DNA of 64,000 nucleotides, from contig NZ_CP027762.1 of the NCBI RefSeq assembly GCF_003852315.1, forward strand, positions 2,461,501 to 2,525,500, given 5' to 3'. This document shows, one piece after another, positions 9,549 to 18,258 of the stretch. Under the pieces are notes generated by a model that did not search any database, was not told where the DNA came from, and saw only the letters and a program-made list of their open reading frames with translations. The stretch's first letter is position 1. Each line of letters starts with the position of its first letter. Origin of the DNA: Pseudomonas sp. LBUM920 (GTDB lineage Bacteria > Pseudomonadota > Gammaproteobacteria > Pseudomonadales > Pseudomonadaceae). A program made the translations under genes and the position numbers.

Positions 9549-11132
9549 TCAGATCACATAGAAACCATGGGTGCCGTCGCGGGCTAGCTGCTCGACCAGG
9601 CCGAACTCCCAATCCAGGTAGGCCTGCATGGCTTCCTTGGGGCTGTCGGTGCCTTCGTACGGTCGGCGGTAGCGGTCGATACGCGCTGAGGCCAGGTGCG
9701 TTTCTCCCGTTTCCAGCGGCAGTTGTTCGGCGATCCAGTGCGTGGTGCCGCCTTGCAGCAGGAACACCGGCTTGCCGGTCAGCGCTTCGACTTCGGTCAC
9801 CGCCAGGCGTGCCAGTTGGCTGGTGCCGCAGGTCAGCACATAACGCTCGGCGGGCGGTACCTTGGCCAGCGCCTCGGGCAATTGCGCACGCAAGACCCAG
9901 TGAGCACCGGGAATGTGGCGCTTGACGTAATTGACGCTGGGGGTGAAATCCAGCACCGCCGTGTCGCCGTGGGCGAGCCACTCCGCCAGGGTGTGCGGGC
10001 TGATCAACTCGGCTTGCTGCGGCGCGGGCACGGGTGCTACCCAGGCACCGGTTTCGCTGAAGTGCGCCGTTTGCAGGTCGTCGAGCACATGCACCTCCCA
10101 GCCCAGTTGCGCGAGCCAGGAGGCGGACATGTTGGCACGTACGCCGTCGTCATCCGCCAGCACCAGGCGCGCACCGCGCACGCTGGCGACGTGATCGGTT
10201 TCCTGCACCAGCTGGCCACCCGGAGTAGAGCGTGCGCCAGGCAAGTGGCCGGCTTCGAATTCTTCCGGGGTGCGCACATCGAACAGGTACGTGGTGCGGT
10301 GCGGTTCCTGCTGCCAGCGTTGCAGATCAGCCAAAGTCGCACGGCCGACGCGGGCTTTGTCGGCCACGCGGCGCGCGTCCCGGGCAGCGATCTGGCGGTG
10401 TTCTTCGCGGGTTGGCGCAAAGCGCCGCGACTGGCCGTGGGCGAGTTTTTGGCCGGCCAGGGTCCAGCCGATAGTGCCGTTACGCAGCGCCGACACCGGG
10501 TTGGCGATGCCAGAGTTGATCAGCGATTGAGTGCCAATAATGCTGCGCGTGCGCCCGGCGCAGTTGACGATGATGCGGGTGGACGGGTCCGGCGCCAGTT
10601 CACGCGCGCGCAGCACCAGCTCGGCACCGGGCACGCTGATGCCGGTGGGGATGCTCATGGTCTGGTATTCGTCGAAGCGGCGCGCGTCGAGCACCACCAC
10701 GTCGGCTTGGTTGTCGAGCAGGGCCTGGACTTCTTCGGCGGCCAGGGACGGCGTATGGCGCTCGCTCTCGACCAGCTCGCCAAACGCCTTGCTCGGCACA
10801 TTGACGTCGATAAACAGCTCACCACCGGCCTCGCGCCAACCGTCCAACCCTCCTTCAAGCAGGCTGATCTGGGTGTAGCCCAGCGCAACCAGGCGCTCGG
10901 CAGCGCGCTGCGCCAGCCCTTCACCGTTGTCGTAGACGGTGACCTGGGTATCGCGGCGTGGAATGCGCGCGTACACCTCCAGCTCCAGTTTGGACAGCGG
11001 GATATTCGCAGCGAACAGCGGGTGCGACTCGGCAAACGGCGCTTCTTCGCGCACATCGACCAGGGCGACTTCTTCACGGTCCAACAGGGCCTGACGGATC
11101 TGGGCGAAGCTGCGGTTCGATACGGTGGTCAT
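9549..11132 (-). CDS. Four-domain rhodanese-related sulfurtransferase
   Basis: A 527-residue protein made of four rhodanese-like domains, roughly 1-110, 120-235, 265-370 and 385-480. Active-loop cysteines are visible in domain 2 (NCAGRTRS) and domain 4 (TCGTSQLAR). Domains 1 (YDNGEGLAQ) and 3 (LADDDGVRA) have no Cys at that place and are probably inactive. Such proteins transfer sulfane sulfur from thiosulfate or persulfide to an acceptor. Its start overlaps the stop of the cysteine-dioxygenase-like gene (ATGA), so the two are coupled. 99 nt separate it from the binding-protein gene. Confidence 0.9.
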   Translation of the reverse strand: MTTVSNRSFAQIRQALLDREEVALVDVREEAPFAESHPLFAANIPLSKLELEVYARIPRRDTQVTVYDNGEGLAQRAAERLVALGYTQISLLEGGLDGWREAGGELFIDVNVPSKAFGELVESERHTPSLAAEEVQALLDNQADVVVLDARRFDEYQTMSIPTGISVPGAELVLRARELAPDPSTRIIVNCAGRTRSIIGTQSLINSGIANPVSALRNGTIGWTLAGQKLAHGQSRRFAPTREEHRQIAARDARRVADKARVGRATLADLQRWQQEPHRTTYLFDVRTPEEFEAGHLPGARSTPGGQLVQETDHVASVRGARLVLADDDGVRANMSASWLAQLGWEVHVLDDLQTAHFSETGAWVAPVPAPQQAELISPHTLAEWLAHGDTAVLDFTPSVNYVKRHIPGAHWVLRAQLPEALAKVPPAERYVLTCGTSQLARLAVTEVEALTGKPVFLLQGGTTHWIAEQLPLETGETHLASARIDRYRRPYEGTDSPKEAMQAYLDWEFGLVEQLARDGTHGFYVI

Positions 11133-11740
11133 AGGGCAGGGCTCTTTTCTTTGGACAAATCCCAGATGTTCGGGAGGTAGGCGTTGGAATAACCGGAGAT
11201 AAACAGTTTCTCGCTGCCGTCGGGCTGATACACCGCGCGGCGTACCGCACCGATATTGGCACCGTATACATGAATGCTGATCGACACCTGGTCGCTGTGG
11301 GCATTGCTGACCTGATGGATATCGCCGACCTTGGGCGACACGGCCTCGACCTGACCCGGCACCAACTGAATCGGCTTGCCCTCGGCAACGAGGCGGCCGT
11401 CGGGTGCGCGTTCAAAGCCCTGGGAAAATTCCGAACCGCGCAGCATGCCGATCAAGCCCCACACGCGGTGGTCATGAATCGGCGTGCTTTGCCCCGGCCC
11501 CCACACAAAGCTGACGATGCTGAAGCGCTGGCGCGAATCGGCATGCAGCAGAAATTGCTGGTAACGCGCGGGGTCGGGTTGGGCGTATTCGTCGGGCAGC
11601 CAGTCATCGTGGCTGACCAGTTGCGCCAAGAGCTTGCCGCCACGGTGCAGCAGGTCGCCTTCGCGTGGATTGCCGTCGATCAATTCCGCCAGGGCGCCTA
11701 TAAAGGCTCTGAGTCTCTCGGGGTGTCGGGCCTGGGTCAT
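11129..11740 (-). CDS. Cysteine dioxygenase-type cupin protein
   Basis: A 203-residue single-domain cupin of the cysteine dioxygenase family. The metal-binding pair is visible in TPIHDHRVWG and a third His fits GDIHQVSNAHSDQVSISIHVYG. Family members oxidise a thiol such as cysteine or 3-mercaptopropionate to a sulfinate using Fe(II) and O2. It is the first gene of the operon, about 220 nt from the divergent LysR gene. Pairing with a rhodanese suggests handling of thiols or persulfides released during organosulfur breakdown. Confidence 0.88.
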   Translation of the reverse strand: MTQARHPERLRAFIGALAELIDGNPREGDLLHRGGKLLAQLVSHDDWLPDEYAQPDPARYQQFLLHADSRQRFSIVSFVWGPGQSTPIHDHRVWGLIGMLRGSEFSQGFERAPDGRLVAEGKPIQLVPGQVEAVSPKVGDIHQVSNAHSDQVSISIHVYGANIGAVRRAVYQPDGSEKLFISGYSNAYLPNIWDLSKEKSPAL

Positions 11741-11964
11741 GGCACTTCCATCGCTGCTTTAACGGGAGGGTTTGATGGGTTTATATAAGCATAATGTTTA
11801 TAGTTAATATGCTATTTTTTAATGATTAGCTTATAGCTTTAGGTAATTTAGAACCGCTCTGCATAGCGTTAGACGTTATCGATCACAGCGTGGACTATCC
11901 ATGCAGCGTTCCTGCAACTATGCTTCGCACACATCTTAATGACTGTTCTCTATGTGCGGCCCAA
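11741..11964. promoter_or_regulatory. Divergent promoter region between the organosulfur operon and its LysR gene
   Basis: An AT-rich block at about 11780-11850 stands out from its GC-rich surroundings and must hold promoters for both directions. It contains an inverted pair AGCATA (11788-11793) / TATGCT (11808-11813), compatible with a LysR-type box. It also holds ATTAGCTTA at 11825-11833, a 9-mer repeated in two other sulfur-gene intergenic regions here. Exact promoter elements cannot be fixed by eye. Confidence 0.55.
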
Positions 11965-12870
11965 ATGAAAATTGACGATATCGATGCCTTTGTCGAAGTG
12001 ATTCGTTGCCAGTCCATCAGCCATGCCGCCGAGTCGTTGCAACTGACCCAGCCGGCCATTACCCGCCGCGTGCAGAACTTCGAGCAGGCGCTGGGTGTGG
12101 AGCTGTTCGACCGCAACACCAAGCCCCTCAAGCCTACGCTGATCGGTACGCGCGTTTATGAACAATGCCGGCTGATCCTGCGCGAAATGGATGCCCTGCG
12201 CGAACTGGTGGCCACCGATGCGCCGCCGACCGGCGTATTGCGCCTGGGCGTGCCGCAGACCATCGGCGACGTGGTGCTGCTCGATGCGCTCAAGCACCTG
12301 CGCACCGAATACGCCGACTTGCGCACGCAAGTCGCCACGGGTTGGGGCAGCCAACTGGTCGGCAAGATCGAGCGCGGTGAACTGGACGCGGCGGTGGCGC
12401 TGTTTCCGGCAGGCAAGATTTTCCCGGACAACATCGTCGGTGAGTCCATCGGCAAAATGGAGTTGGTGGTGGTGTGTGCCAAGGCGCAGTTGCCGAAGAA
12501 GCCGTGCAAGTTGGCCGATGTGTACCAGAACGGCTGGATTCTGAACCCGGATGGCTGCGGTTTCCGGGCCGGCTTGCAGCGCACCTTGTCTGATCAGGGG
12601 TTGGCATTGCGGGTGAACCTGGAAACCTTCGGCACCGAGTTGCAATTGGGGCTGGTGGCAGACGGTTTGGGCCTGGGGCTGGTGCCGCGGCCTTTGCTGG
12701 AGCGCAGCGCTCACCGTGAGCAGCTGGCGGTCATGCCGCTCAAGGATTTCAAGCCGGTGATGGATTTGTGGCTGATCTATCCGCATTTTCTCGGCAACCT
12801 GCAGGGACCGGTGGATGCATTCGGCAAGCTGGTCGCGGACTCGCTGCACAAGATCCGCAACGCCGCCTGA
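11965..12870 (+). CDS. LysR-family transcriptional regulator
   Basis: About 301 residues from the ATG at 11965 (MKIDDIDAFVEVIRCQSIS). Upstream codons in the same frame do not resemble LysR N termini. The helix-turn-helix (HAAESLQLTQPAITRRVQNF) and the effector domain are complete. It is divergent from the seven-gene sulfur operon and is the obvious candidate activator; a link to sulfur limitation is inferred from context, not visible in the protein. Confidence 0.88.
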   Translation: MKIDDIDAFVEVIRCQSISHAAESLQLTQPAITRRVQNFEQALGVELFDRNTKPLKPTLIGTRVYEQCRLILREMDALRELVATDAPPTGVLRLGVPQTIGDVVLLDALKHLRTEYADLRTQVATGWGSQLVGKIERGELDAAVALFPAGKIFPDNIVGESIGKMELVVVCAKAQLPKKPCKLADVYQNGWILNPDGCGFRAGLQRTLSDQGLALRVNLETFGTELQLGLVADGLGLGLVPRPLLERSAHREQLAVMPLKDFKPVMDLWLIYPHFLGNLQGPVDAFGKLVADSLHKIRNAA

Positions 12871-12992
12871 GCGAGGACGTGTTTTTTATAAAAAAAAATA
12901 ATAATTAGCTTAGATTAAAATGTGCTTTTTATTATTTTTCGGCATCCCCTAGGCTGCCTGGAAGTACTTAAGGCCATCCAGGAAGTTTTGCC
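12871..12992. promoter_or_regulatory. AT-rich promoter region upstream of the class II aldolase gene
   Basis: This gap holds an A/T block at 12890-12940 containing ATTAGCTTA at 12904-12912, the same 9-mer seen at 11825-11833 and, inverted, at 19153-19161. AGGAAGTT precedes the next ATG and serves as its ribosome-binding site. Confidence 0.45.
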
Positions 12993-13787
12993 ATGAGCAG
13001 CGTCACCTCTCTATCCAGCGTTTCCAGCAACGTCCGCCAGCGCGTATCGCCCGAAGAGTGGGAGGTGCGCGTCAAACTGGCCGCGGCCTATCGGCTGGCG
13101 GCGTTGTACAAGTGGACCGATCACATCTACACGCACTTCTCGGCCCGCGTGCCGGGTCCGGATGAGCATTTCCTGATCAATGCCTTTGGCTTGTTGTTCG
13201 ATGAAATCAGCGCGTCCAACCTCGTCAAGGTTGACCTTGACGGCACGATTGTCGACGACCCTACGGGCCTGGGCATCAATTACGCAGGTTATGTGATTCA
13301 CAGCGCCATCCACGGCGCGCGGCATGACCTGCAAGCGGTGCTGCACACGCATACCCGTGACGGTATTGCGGTGTCGGCGCAGAAGGACGGGCTGTTGCCG
13401 ATTTCCCAGCACTCTATCGCGTTCTCCGGGCGTATCGCGTACCACGGCTATGAAGGCGTGGCGCTGGACCTGGACGAGCGTGAGCGGTTGGTGGCGGACC
13501 TGGGGGACAAGAGTGTGATGATTTTGCGTAACCATGGGTTGTTGACGGCGGGGGTGAGCGTTGAGCATGCGTTTCAGCAGCTGCAGGGGCTGGAGCGTGC
13601 GTGCAATATCCAGGTGGCGGCGCAGGCGGGCGGGAATGCGCAGTTGATCTTTCCGCCGGCGGAGGTGGTGGCCAAGGTTGAAGAGCAGGCCAAGGTGTTC
13701 AGCAACGGGGCCGGGCCGGGTGTGGCGCGGCATTGGAATGCGTTGGTTCGGCAGTTGGAGCGTACTGATACCGAGTATAAAAACTGA
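12993..13787 (+). CDS. Class II aldolase/adducin family protein
   Basis: A 264-residue protein of the class II aldolase/adducin fold. These zinc enzymes cleave or epimerise sugar phosphates or related hydroxyacids. The zinc ligand pair fits LHTHTRDG near residue 115 and a further His fits LRNHGLLTAG near 180. The oligomeric core begins at YRLAALYKWTDHIYTHFSAR. It lies next to the sulfur-related LysR gene on the same strand; whether it acts in organosulfur breakdown is uncertain. Confidence 0.88.
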   Translation: MSSVTSLSSVSSNVRQRVSPEEWEVRVKLAAAYRLAALYKWTDHIYTHFSARVPGPDEHFLINAFGLLFDEISASNLVKVDLDGTIVDDPTGLGINYAGYVIHSAIHGARHDLQAVLHTHTRDGIAVSAQKDGLLPISQHSIAFSGRIAYHGYEGVALDLDERERLVADLGDKSVMILRNHGLLTAGVSVEHAFQQLQGLERACNIQVAAQAGGNAQLIFPPAEVVAKVEEQAKVFSNGAGPGVARHWNALVRQLERTDTEYKN

Positions 13788-13800
13788 CGTCGGTAGTGGT

Positions 13801-13856
13801 GGGGGGGCTTGGGGGGGTGTTTGTTTGTGAGGGGGGGTGTTTAGGTAGATTGGGGG
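13801..13856 (+). other. G-rich tract with four long G runs (G-quadruplex candidate)
   Basis: Runs of 7, 7, 7 and 5 guanines lie at 13801-13807, 13811-13817, 13831-13837 and 13852-13856 on the plus strand, with spacers of 3, 13 and 14 nt. They start 13 nt after the stop of the aldolase gene and would be in its transcript. The two longer spacers make folding less certain than for a canonical motif. Confidence 0.5.
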
Positions 13857-13985
13857 CAGATCCGTTGCTGCGGTCACGGCGGCTGGCGGTTCCGCTCTTA
13901 CAGCGGGTCACTTTTGGCAAACGCCCCAAAAGTAACCAAAAGGTCTTTGCCCCACCACTCGGCACCTCGCTCGGGCTCGGTGTGC

Positions 13986-14092
13986 CCGAACGAAGGCTTG
14001 AATCCGTGGGCCGCCGTGACGGGCCATCCATGGCCCAACACGGCTAACCCGGCGTCCTGCCGGGTTACCCACGGATTCAAGCCTGCGTTCGG
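13986..14092. repeat. Long inverted repeat in an intergenic element
   Basis: Arms 13986-14010 and 14068-14092 are reverse complements over 25 nt with one mismatch; the inner 16 nt (GGCTTGAATCCGTGGG and complement) match perfectly. The surrounding block from about 13895 looks like a dispersed Pseudomonas intergenic element. Its right arm supplies the GCCTGCGTTCGGC sequence found at the junctions of the tandem array that follows. Confidence 0.75.
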
Positions 14093-14459
14093 CCAGCGTG
14101 GTTGACGGGGCCTGTCAGATCAAAGTCAAAATCAAGATCAAGAGCAGAGCACGGCGGCCTGGTAGCCGACCTGAGTGGTTGAAGCAAAAGCGGATCAACA
14201 GCACAGCAACACATCTTTGTCTGATGCACTGAGCTCCAAATGTGGGAGCGGGCTTGCTCGCGAAGGCGGTGTGTCAGCTACACATGTGCTGAGTGACCCA
14301 CCCCTTTCGCGAGCAAGCCCGCTCCCACAAGTTGACCGAGTTCAGCTGCCAGCACCGCACTGCTTGGCTTTTCTGTGGGCGCTGGCTTGCCTGCGATGCA
14401 GGCACCTCGGTCTATCAGGCACACCCAATCGATGCCATCGCAGGCAAGCCAGCTCCAAC

Positions 14460-14741
14460 TTACGCAACCTGCCGGGCCTGCTCGTGCTCTGCGACCAATT
14501 GGCGGGTGAGTGGGATCAAGCGCTTGCCGTAATCAATTGCATCATTGAGCGGATCGAAGCCGCGAATCAGGAAGGTGGTAATCCCCAAATCGTAGTAATC
14601 CAACAGGGCTTCAGCGACTTGTTCGGCGGTGCCCACCAGTGAGGTGGAGTTGCCTTGGGCGCCGAGCAGCCCGGCAACTGCGGTCCACAACCGCTTATCC
14701 AGCCGCGAGCCTTGCGCCGCGGCTGCCAGCAACCGGCGTGA
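14460..14741 (-). pseudogene. Copied 3' fragment of the SsuD-like monooxygenase gene (copy A)
   Basis: It encodes the last ~94 residues of the monooxygenase at 15696-16778, with the same stop and a few changes (for example VAEHEQARQVA instead of VAEREQARQVA). Upstream, at 14742, the frame runs into non-coding repeat sequence. It is a duplication product and not a functional gene. Confidence 0.9.
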
Positions 14742-15047
14742 GCCTGCGTTCGGCCAGCGTGGTTGACGGGGCCTGTCAGATCAAAATCAAAAGCAGAGCA
14801 CGGCGGCCTGGTAGCCGACCTGAGTGGTTGAAGCAAAAGCGGATCAACAGCACAGCAACACATCTTTTTCTGATGCACTGAGCTCCAAATGTGGGAGCGA
14901 GCAAGCCCGCTCCCACAAGTTGACCGAGTTCAGCCGCCACCACCGCACTGCTTGGCATTTCTGTGGGAGCTGGCTTGCCTGCGATGCAGGCACCTCGGTG
15001 TATCAGTAACACCCAATCGATGCCATCGCAGGCAAGCCAGCTCCAAC

Positions 15048-15328
15048 TTACGCGACCTGCCGGGCCTGCTCGCGCTCTGCGACCAATTGGCGGGTGAGTG
15101 GGATCAAGCGCTTGCCGTAATCAATTGCATCATTGAGCGGATCGAAGCCGCGAATCAGGAAGGTGGTAATCCCCAAATCGTAGTAATCCAACAGGGCTTC
15201 AGCGACTTGTTCGGCGGTGCCCACCAGTGAGATGGAGTTGCCTTGGGCGCCGAGCAGCCCGGCAATCCGGTCCACAACCGCTTATCCAGCCGCGAGCCTT
15301 GCGCCGCGGCTGCCAGCAACCGGCGTGA
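15048..15328 (-). pseudogene. Copied 3' fragment of the SsuD-like monooxygenase gene (copy B)
   Basis: A second truncated copy of the monooxygenase 3' end. Relative to the intact gene it has lost a base near 15263-15267 (CCGGCAATCCGG instead of CCGGCAACTGCGG), so its frame is broken as well as truncated at 15329. Confidence 0.88.
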
Positions 15329-15695
15329 GCCTGCGTTCGGCCAGCGTGGTTGACGGGGCCTGTCAGATCAAAATCAAAAGCAGAGCACGGCGGCCTGAAA
15401 GCCGACCTGAGTGGTTGAAGCAAAAGCGGATCAACAGCACAGCAACACATCTTTGTCTGATGCACTGAGCTCCAAATGTGGGAGCGGGCTTGCTCGCGAA
15501 GGCGGTGTGTCAGCTACACATGTGCTGGCTGACCCACCCCCTTCGCGAGCAAGCCCGCTCCCACAAGTTGACCGAGTTCAGCTGCCAGCACCGCACTGCT
15601 TGGCTTTTCTGTGGGAGCTGGCTTGCCTGCGATGCAGGCACCTCGGTCTATCAGGCATAACCAGTTGATGCCACCGCAGGCAAGCCAGGTCCCAC

Positions 15696-16778
15696 TTACG
15701 CGACCTGCCGGGCCTGCTCGCGCTCTGCGACCAATTGGCGGGTGAGTGGGATCAAGCGCTTGCCGTAATCAATTGCATCATTGAGCGGATCGAAGCCGCG
15801 AATCAGGAAGGTGGTAATCCCCAAATCGTAGTAATCCAACAGGGCTTCAGCGACTTGTTCGGCGGTGCCCACCAGTGAGGTGGAGTTGCCTTGGGCGCCG
15901 AGCAGCCCGGCAACTGCGGTCCACAACCGCTTATCCAGCCGCGAGCCTTGCGCCGCGGCTGCCAGCAACCGGCGTGAGCCTTCGTTCGGCGGTTCCCGTC
16001 GCACGAATCCGTTCTTCTCAGCCAGCGCCGTGGCCTGTTGCAAGATCGTCTCGGCGCGCGCCCACGCCAGTTCCTCGGTCTCGGCAAGGATCGGGCGCAA
16101 CGACAAACTGAAGCGGATCGTGCGCCCATGCTTGGCCGCTTCGGCACGCACCTGAGTCACTACTTCTCGCACTTGCTCATAGGTTTCACCCCACAGCGCA
16201 TACACATCGGCATGTTTGCCCGCCACCGCAATCGCTGCCGCGGAGGAGCCACCGAAATACAGCGGAATGTGCGGCTGCTGCGGTGACTTCACCGTCGAGT
16301 GCGCGCCTTCCACCTGGTAGTACGTACCCGCGAAATCGAAGGGCTGCTCGCTGGTCCATTCCTGGCGCACTACGCTGAGGTACTCGTCGGTGCGTGCGTA
16401 GCGTTCGTCCTTGCCGATGTGGCTGCCATCGGCGCGCAGTTCGCGTTCATCGCCGCCGGTGATGATGTGCACGGCGGTGCGCCCGCCGTTGAAAACATCC
16501 AGGGTGCTGAACTGGCGCGCAGCCAGCGTGGGCTGAGCAAAGCCTGGGCGGTGGGCGATTAGAAACTGCAGCTTTTGGGTCACGCTGGCGGCATGCGCGG
16601 CGATCAACGTGCTGTCCGGGCTGCTGGAATGGAAGGCCACCAAGGCGCGGTCGAAGCCCGCCTCTTCGTGGGCGCGGGCCACGGTTTCGACGTAGTCCGG
16701 TTGCAGGGTCGGGCCGCTGCGCGGGTGGATCTCAGAGGCGTGATGGCCGCCGATATAGCCGATGAATTCAATGCTCAT
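15696..16778 (-). CDS. FMNH2-dependent alkanesulfonate monooxygenase-like protein (SsuD type)
   Basis: A 360-residue luciferase-like monooxygenase of the SsuD group, which cleaves the C-S bond of alkanesulfonates with reduced flavin. The start MSIEFIGYIGGHHASE matches this branch, and the family motif GGRTAVHIITGGDE lies near residue 98. It is slightly shorter than E. coli SsuD. No reductase gene adjoins it. The 3' third has been duplicated twice just downstream, and the stop-proximal DNA is embedded in REP sequence. The organosulfur genes on both sides support a sulfonate-use role. Confidence 0.9.
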   Translation of the reverse strand: MSIEFIGYIGGHHASEIHPRSGPTLQPDYVETVARAHEEAGFDRALVAFHSSSPDSTLIAAHAASVTQKLQFLIAHRPGFAQPTLAARQFSTLDVFNGGRTAVHIITGGDERELRADGSHIGKDERYARTDEYLSVVRQEWTSEQPFDFAGTYYQVEGAHSTVKSPQQPHIPLYFGGSSAAAIAVAGKHADVYALWGETYEQVREVVTQVRAEAAKHGRTIRFSLSLRPILAETEELAWARAETILQQATALAEKNGFVRREPPNEGSRRLLAAAAQGSRLDKRLWTAVAGLLGAQGNSTSLVGTAEQVAEALLDYYDLGITTFLIRGFDPLNDAIDYGKRLIPLTRQLVAEREQARQVA

Positions 16779-16953
16779 GGTCAGTCCTTGTCAGGTACGG
16801 GATCAACACCTCCTCCGGGCGTGGGGTCGGTCACTCGGCTCAAAAGTAAGGGCAGAAGCCGGGTCTGTAAAATGCCTGTTGGTTCTAACCTAAGTATTAA
16901 AATATGGAATTATCATTCGATTTATTTATTAGTAACGTGCATTAAAAGGCGAG
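16779..16953. promoter_or_regulatory. Promoter region of the SsuD-like gene
   Basis: The gap between the monooxygenase start and the histidine kinase stop. It has an AT-rich section at about 16885-16945 (TAAGTATTAAAATATGGAATTATC), the only likely promoter area for the minus-strand monooxygenase gene. I found no clear sigma-54 GG/GC element. Confidence 0.4.
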
Positions 16954-18258
16954 CTACAAGCTCAGCCGAATCTGCGCGCACAGCCCACCGCCCGCGCGAT
17001 TGCTCAAAGTCAGTGAGCCACCGATCGCCACCGCCAGTTGCTGCGCAATCGCCAGGCCCAGCCCGGTGCCGCCGGTGCCGCGATTGCGTGAGCTTTCTAC
17101 CCGATAAAATGGCTGCATGACGCGCACCAGTTCGTCCTCGGCAATCCCGGGTCCGCGGTCCAATACGCTGATCGACAGCTGCCCGTTTGGCGTCGAGCCG
17201 ACTGCCAGTTCTGCGCTGCCGGCGAATTTCAGCGCGTTGTCCAGCAGGTTCACCAACACCCGCCGCAAAGCGTGAGGGCGGGTGTCGAGCACCAGCGCAC
17301 TTTTACCGGTGATGCTGACCTGCTTGTGCATGTCCTGATAATCAAACACCAGGCTGTCCAGAAACGCGTCGAGGTTGATGCGATGGCTGGCTTCGGTAGC
17401 GCCGTGCACGCTGCGCGCGTAGGCCACGCCTTCACGCACCAGGTGTTCCATTTCCCCCAGGTCACTCCAGAGTTTGTCGCGGTCGGCAGACTCTTCCATG
17501 AACTCGGCGCGCAGTTTCATGCGGGTAATCGGCGTTTGCAGGTCGTGGGAAATCGCCGCGAGGATCTGCATGCGCTCCTTGAGGTATTCGGCGATGCGTT
17601 GTTGCATCTGGTTGAACGCCGCCGCCGCATGCGCCACTTCGGTCGGGCCGTGTTCGTCCAGCGGCGTCGGATGAGCGTTGGGGTCGAGGGTTTCTACCGC
17701 GCGGGCCAGGCGCGTCAGCGGGCGAATCGCCAGGCGCACGGCCAACCAGGTGCAGCCGAGCAACAGCGCCAATTGCAGGATCAGCACCACCGGCAACCAA
17801 TACGCCACGGGCAGGGCGGCCGGGCGTACGTCGAGGGTGATCGGGTTGCCGTCGGCCAGGGTCAGGTGCGCCTGGAAGTGCTTCTGCAGGCCGGGAATGG
17901 TGCGAAAGGTCAACGCGTACTGCTCGCCCAGCGCATCCGCAATCGAGGTGGCGGCCATCGGCACGTCGTCACTGCTCATCGGCTCACCGGTCTCGCCGGC
18001 ATTGAGCAGGTAATGGTAGTTCTGGCGGTCGATACGCGGCAGCCAACTGGCGCGCTCGTTGGCGGGCAGGCGGTCGAGGATTGCCACCGAGGTCGACACA
18101 TCGTTCTCCAGGTTGCCGAGCATCGCGGTGCGCGCGCTGATATAGCGCTCGTAGAATTGCGCGCTGAACGACAACCCATGGGCGCACACCAGGCTGATCA
18201 GGAAAATCAGTGACAACTGCGAGGCCAGCGTGCGCGGCCAACCCAACCGCCATTTCAT
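16954..18258 (-). CDS. Sensor histidine kinase (EnvZ/RstB-like membrane kinase)
   Basis: A 434-residue sensor kinase. A first membrane helix (LSLIFLISLVCAHGLSF, ~13-30) and a second (VAYWLPVVLILQLALLLGC, ~153-171) bracket a periplasmic sensor segment of about 120 residues. HAMP follows (AIRPLTRLARAVETLD), then the phospho-acceptor box AAISHDLQTPITRMK near residue 243. The ATPase domain has LVNLLDNALKFA (N box), DRGPGIAE (G1) and GGTGLGLAIAQQL (G2). Its start overlaps the stop of the response regulator gene, so the two form one operon. The signal is unknown; neighbours suggest sulfur or related nutrients. Confidence 0.93.
   Translation of the reverse strand: MKWRLGWPRTLASQLSLIFLISLVCAHGLSFSAQFYERYISARTAMLGNLENDVSTSVAILDRLPANERASWLPRIDRQNYHYLLNAGETGEPMSSDDVPMAATSIADALGEQYALTFRTIPGLQKHFQAHLTLADGNPITLDVRPAALPVAYWLPVVLILQLALLLGCTWLAVRLAIRPLTRLARAVETLDPNAHPTPLDEHGPTEVAHAAAAFNQMQQRIAEYLKERMQILAAISHDLQTPITRMKLRAEFMEESADRDKLWSDLGEMEHLVREGVAYARSVHGATEASHRINLDAFLDSLVFDYQDMHKQVSITGKSALVLDTRPHALRRVLVNLLDNALKFAGSAELAVGSTPNGQLSISVLDRGPGIAEDELVRVMQPFYRVESSRNRGTGGTGLGLAIAQQLAVAIGGSLTLSNRAGGGLCAQIRLSL

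Larger units (their letters stand above)
14081..15977. repeat. Tandem array of three units carrying the 3' end of the SsuD-like gene plus REP pairs
   Basis: Units run 14081-14741 (661 bp), 14742-15328 (587 bp) and 15329-15977 (649 bp). Each holds a non-coding block with two REP types (first-unit examples 14241-14329 and ~14372-14460) and the last ~95 codons of the minus-strand monooxygenase. Only the third unit joins the complete gene. Copied gene ends lie at about 14460-14741 and 15048-15328 and have no start or promoter of their own. The unit junctions read GAGCCTGCGTTCGGCC; the intact gene has GAGCCTTCGTTCGGCG at that place. No other gene is present in 13788-15695. Confidence 0.93.

Noticed and set aside
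13898..14080. Small reading frames in the intergenic element (about 60 codons on each strand).
   Set aside because: They arise from the long inverted repeat and its flanks, a dispersed non-coding element that often yields false gene calls; no ribosome-binding site or family resemblance was seen.
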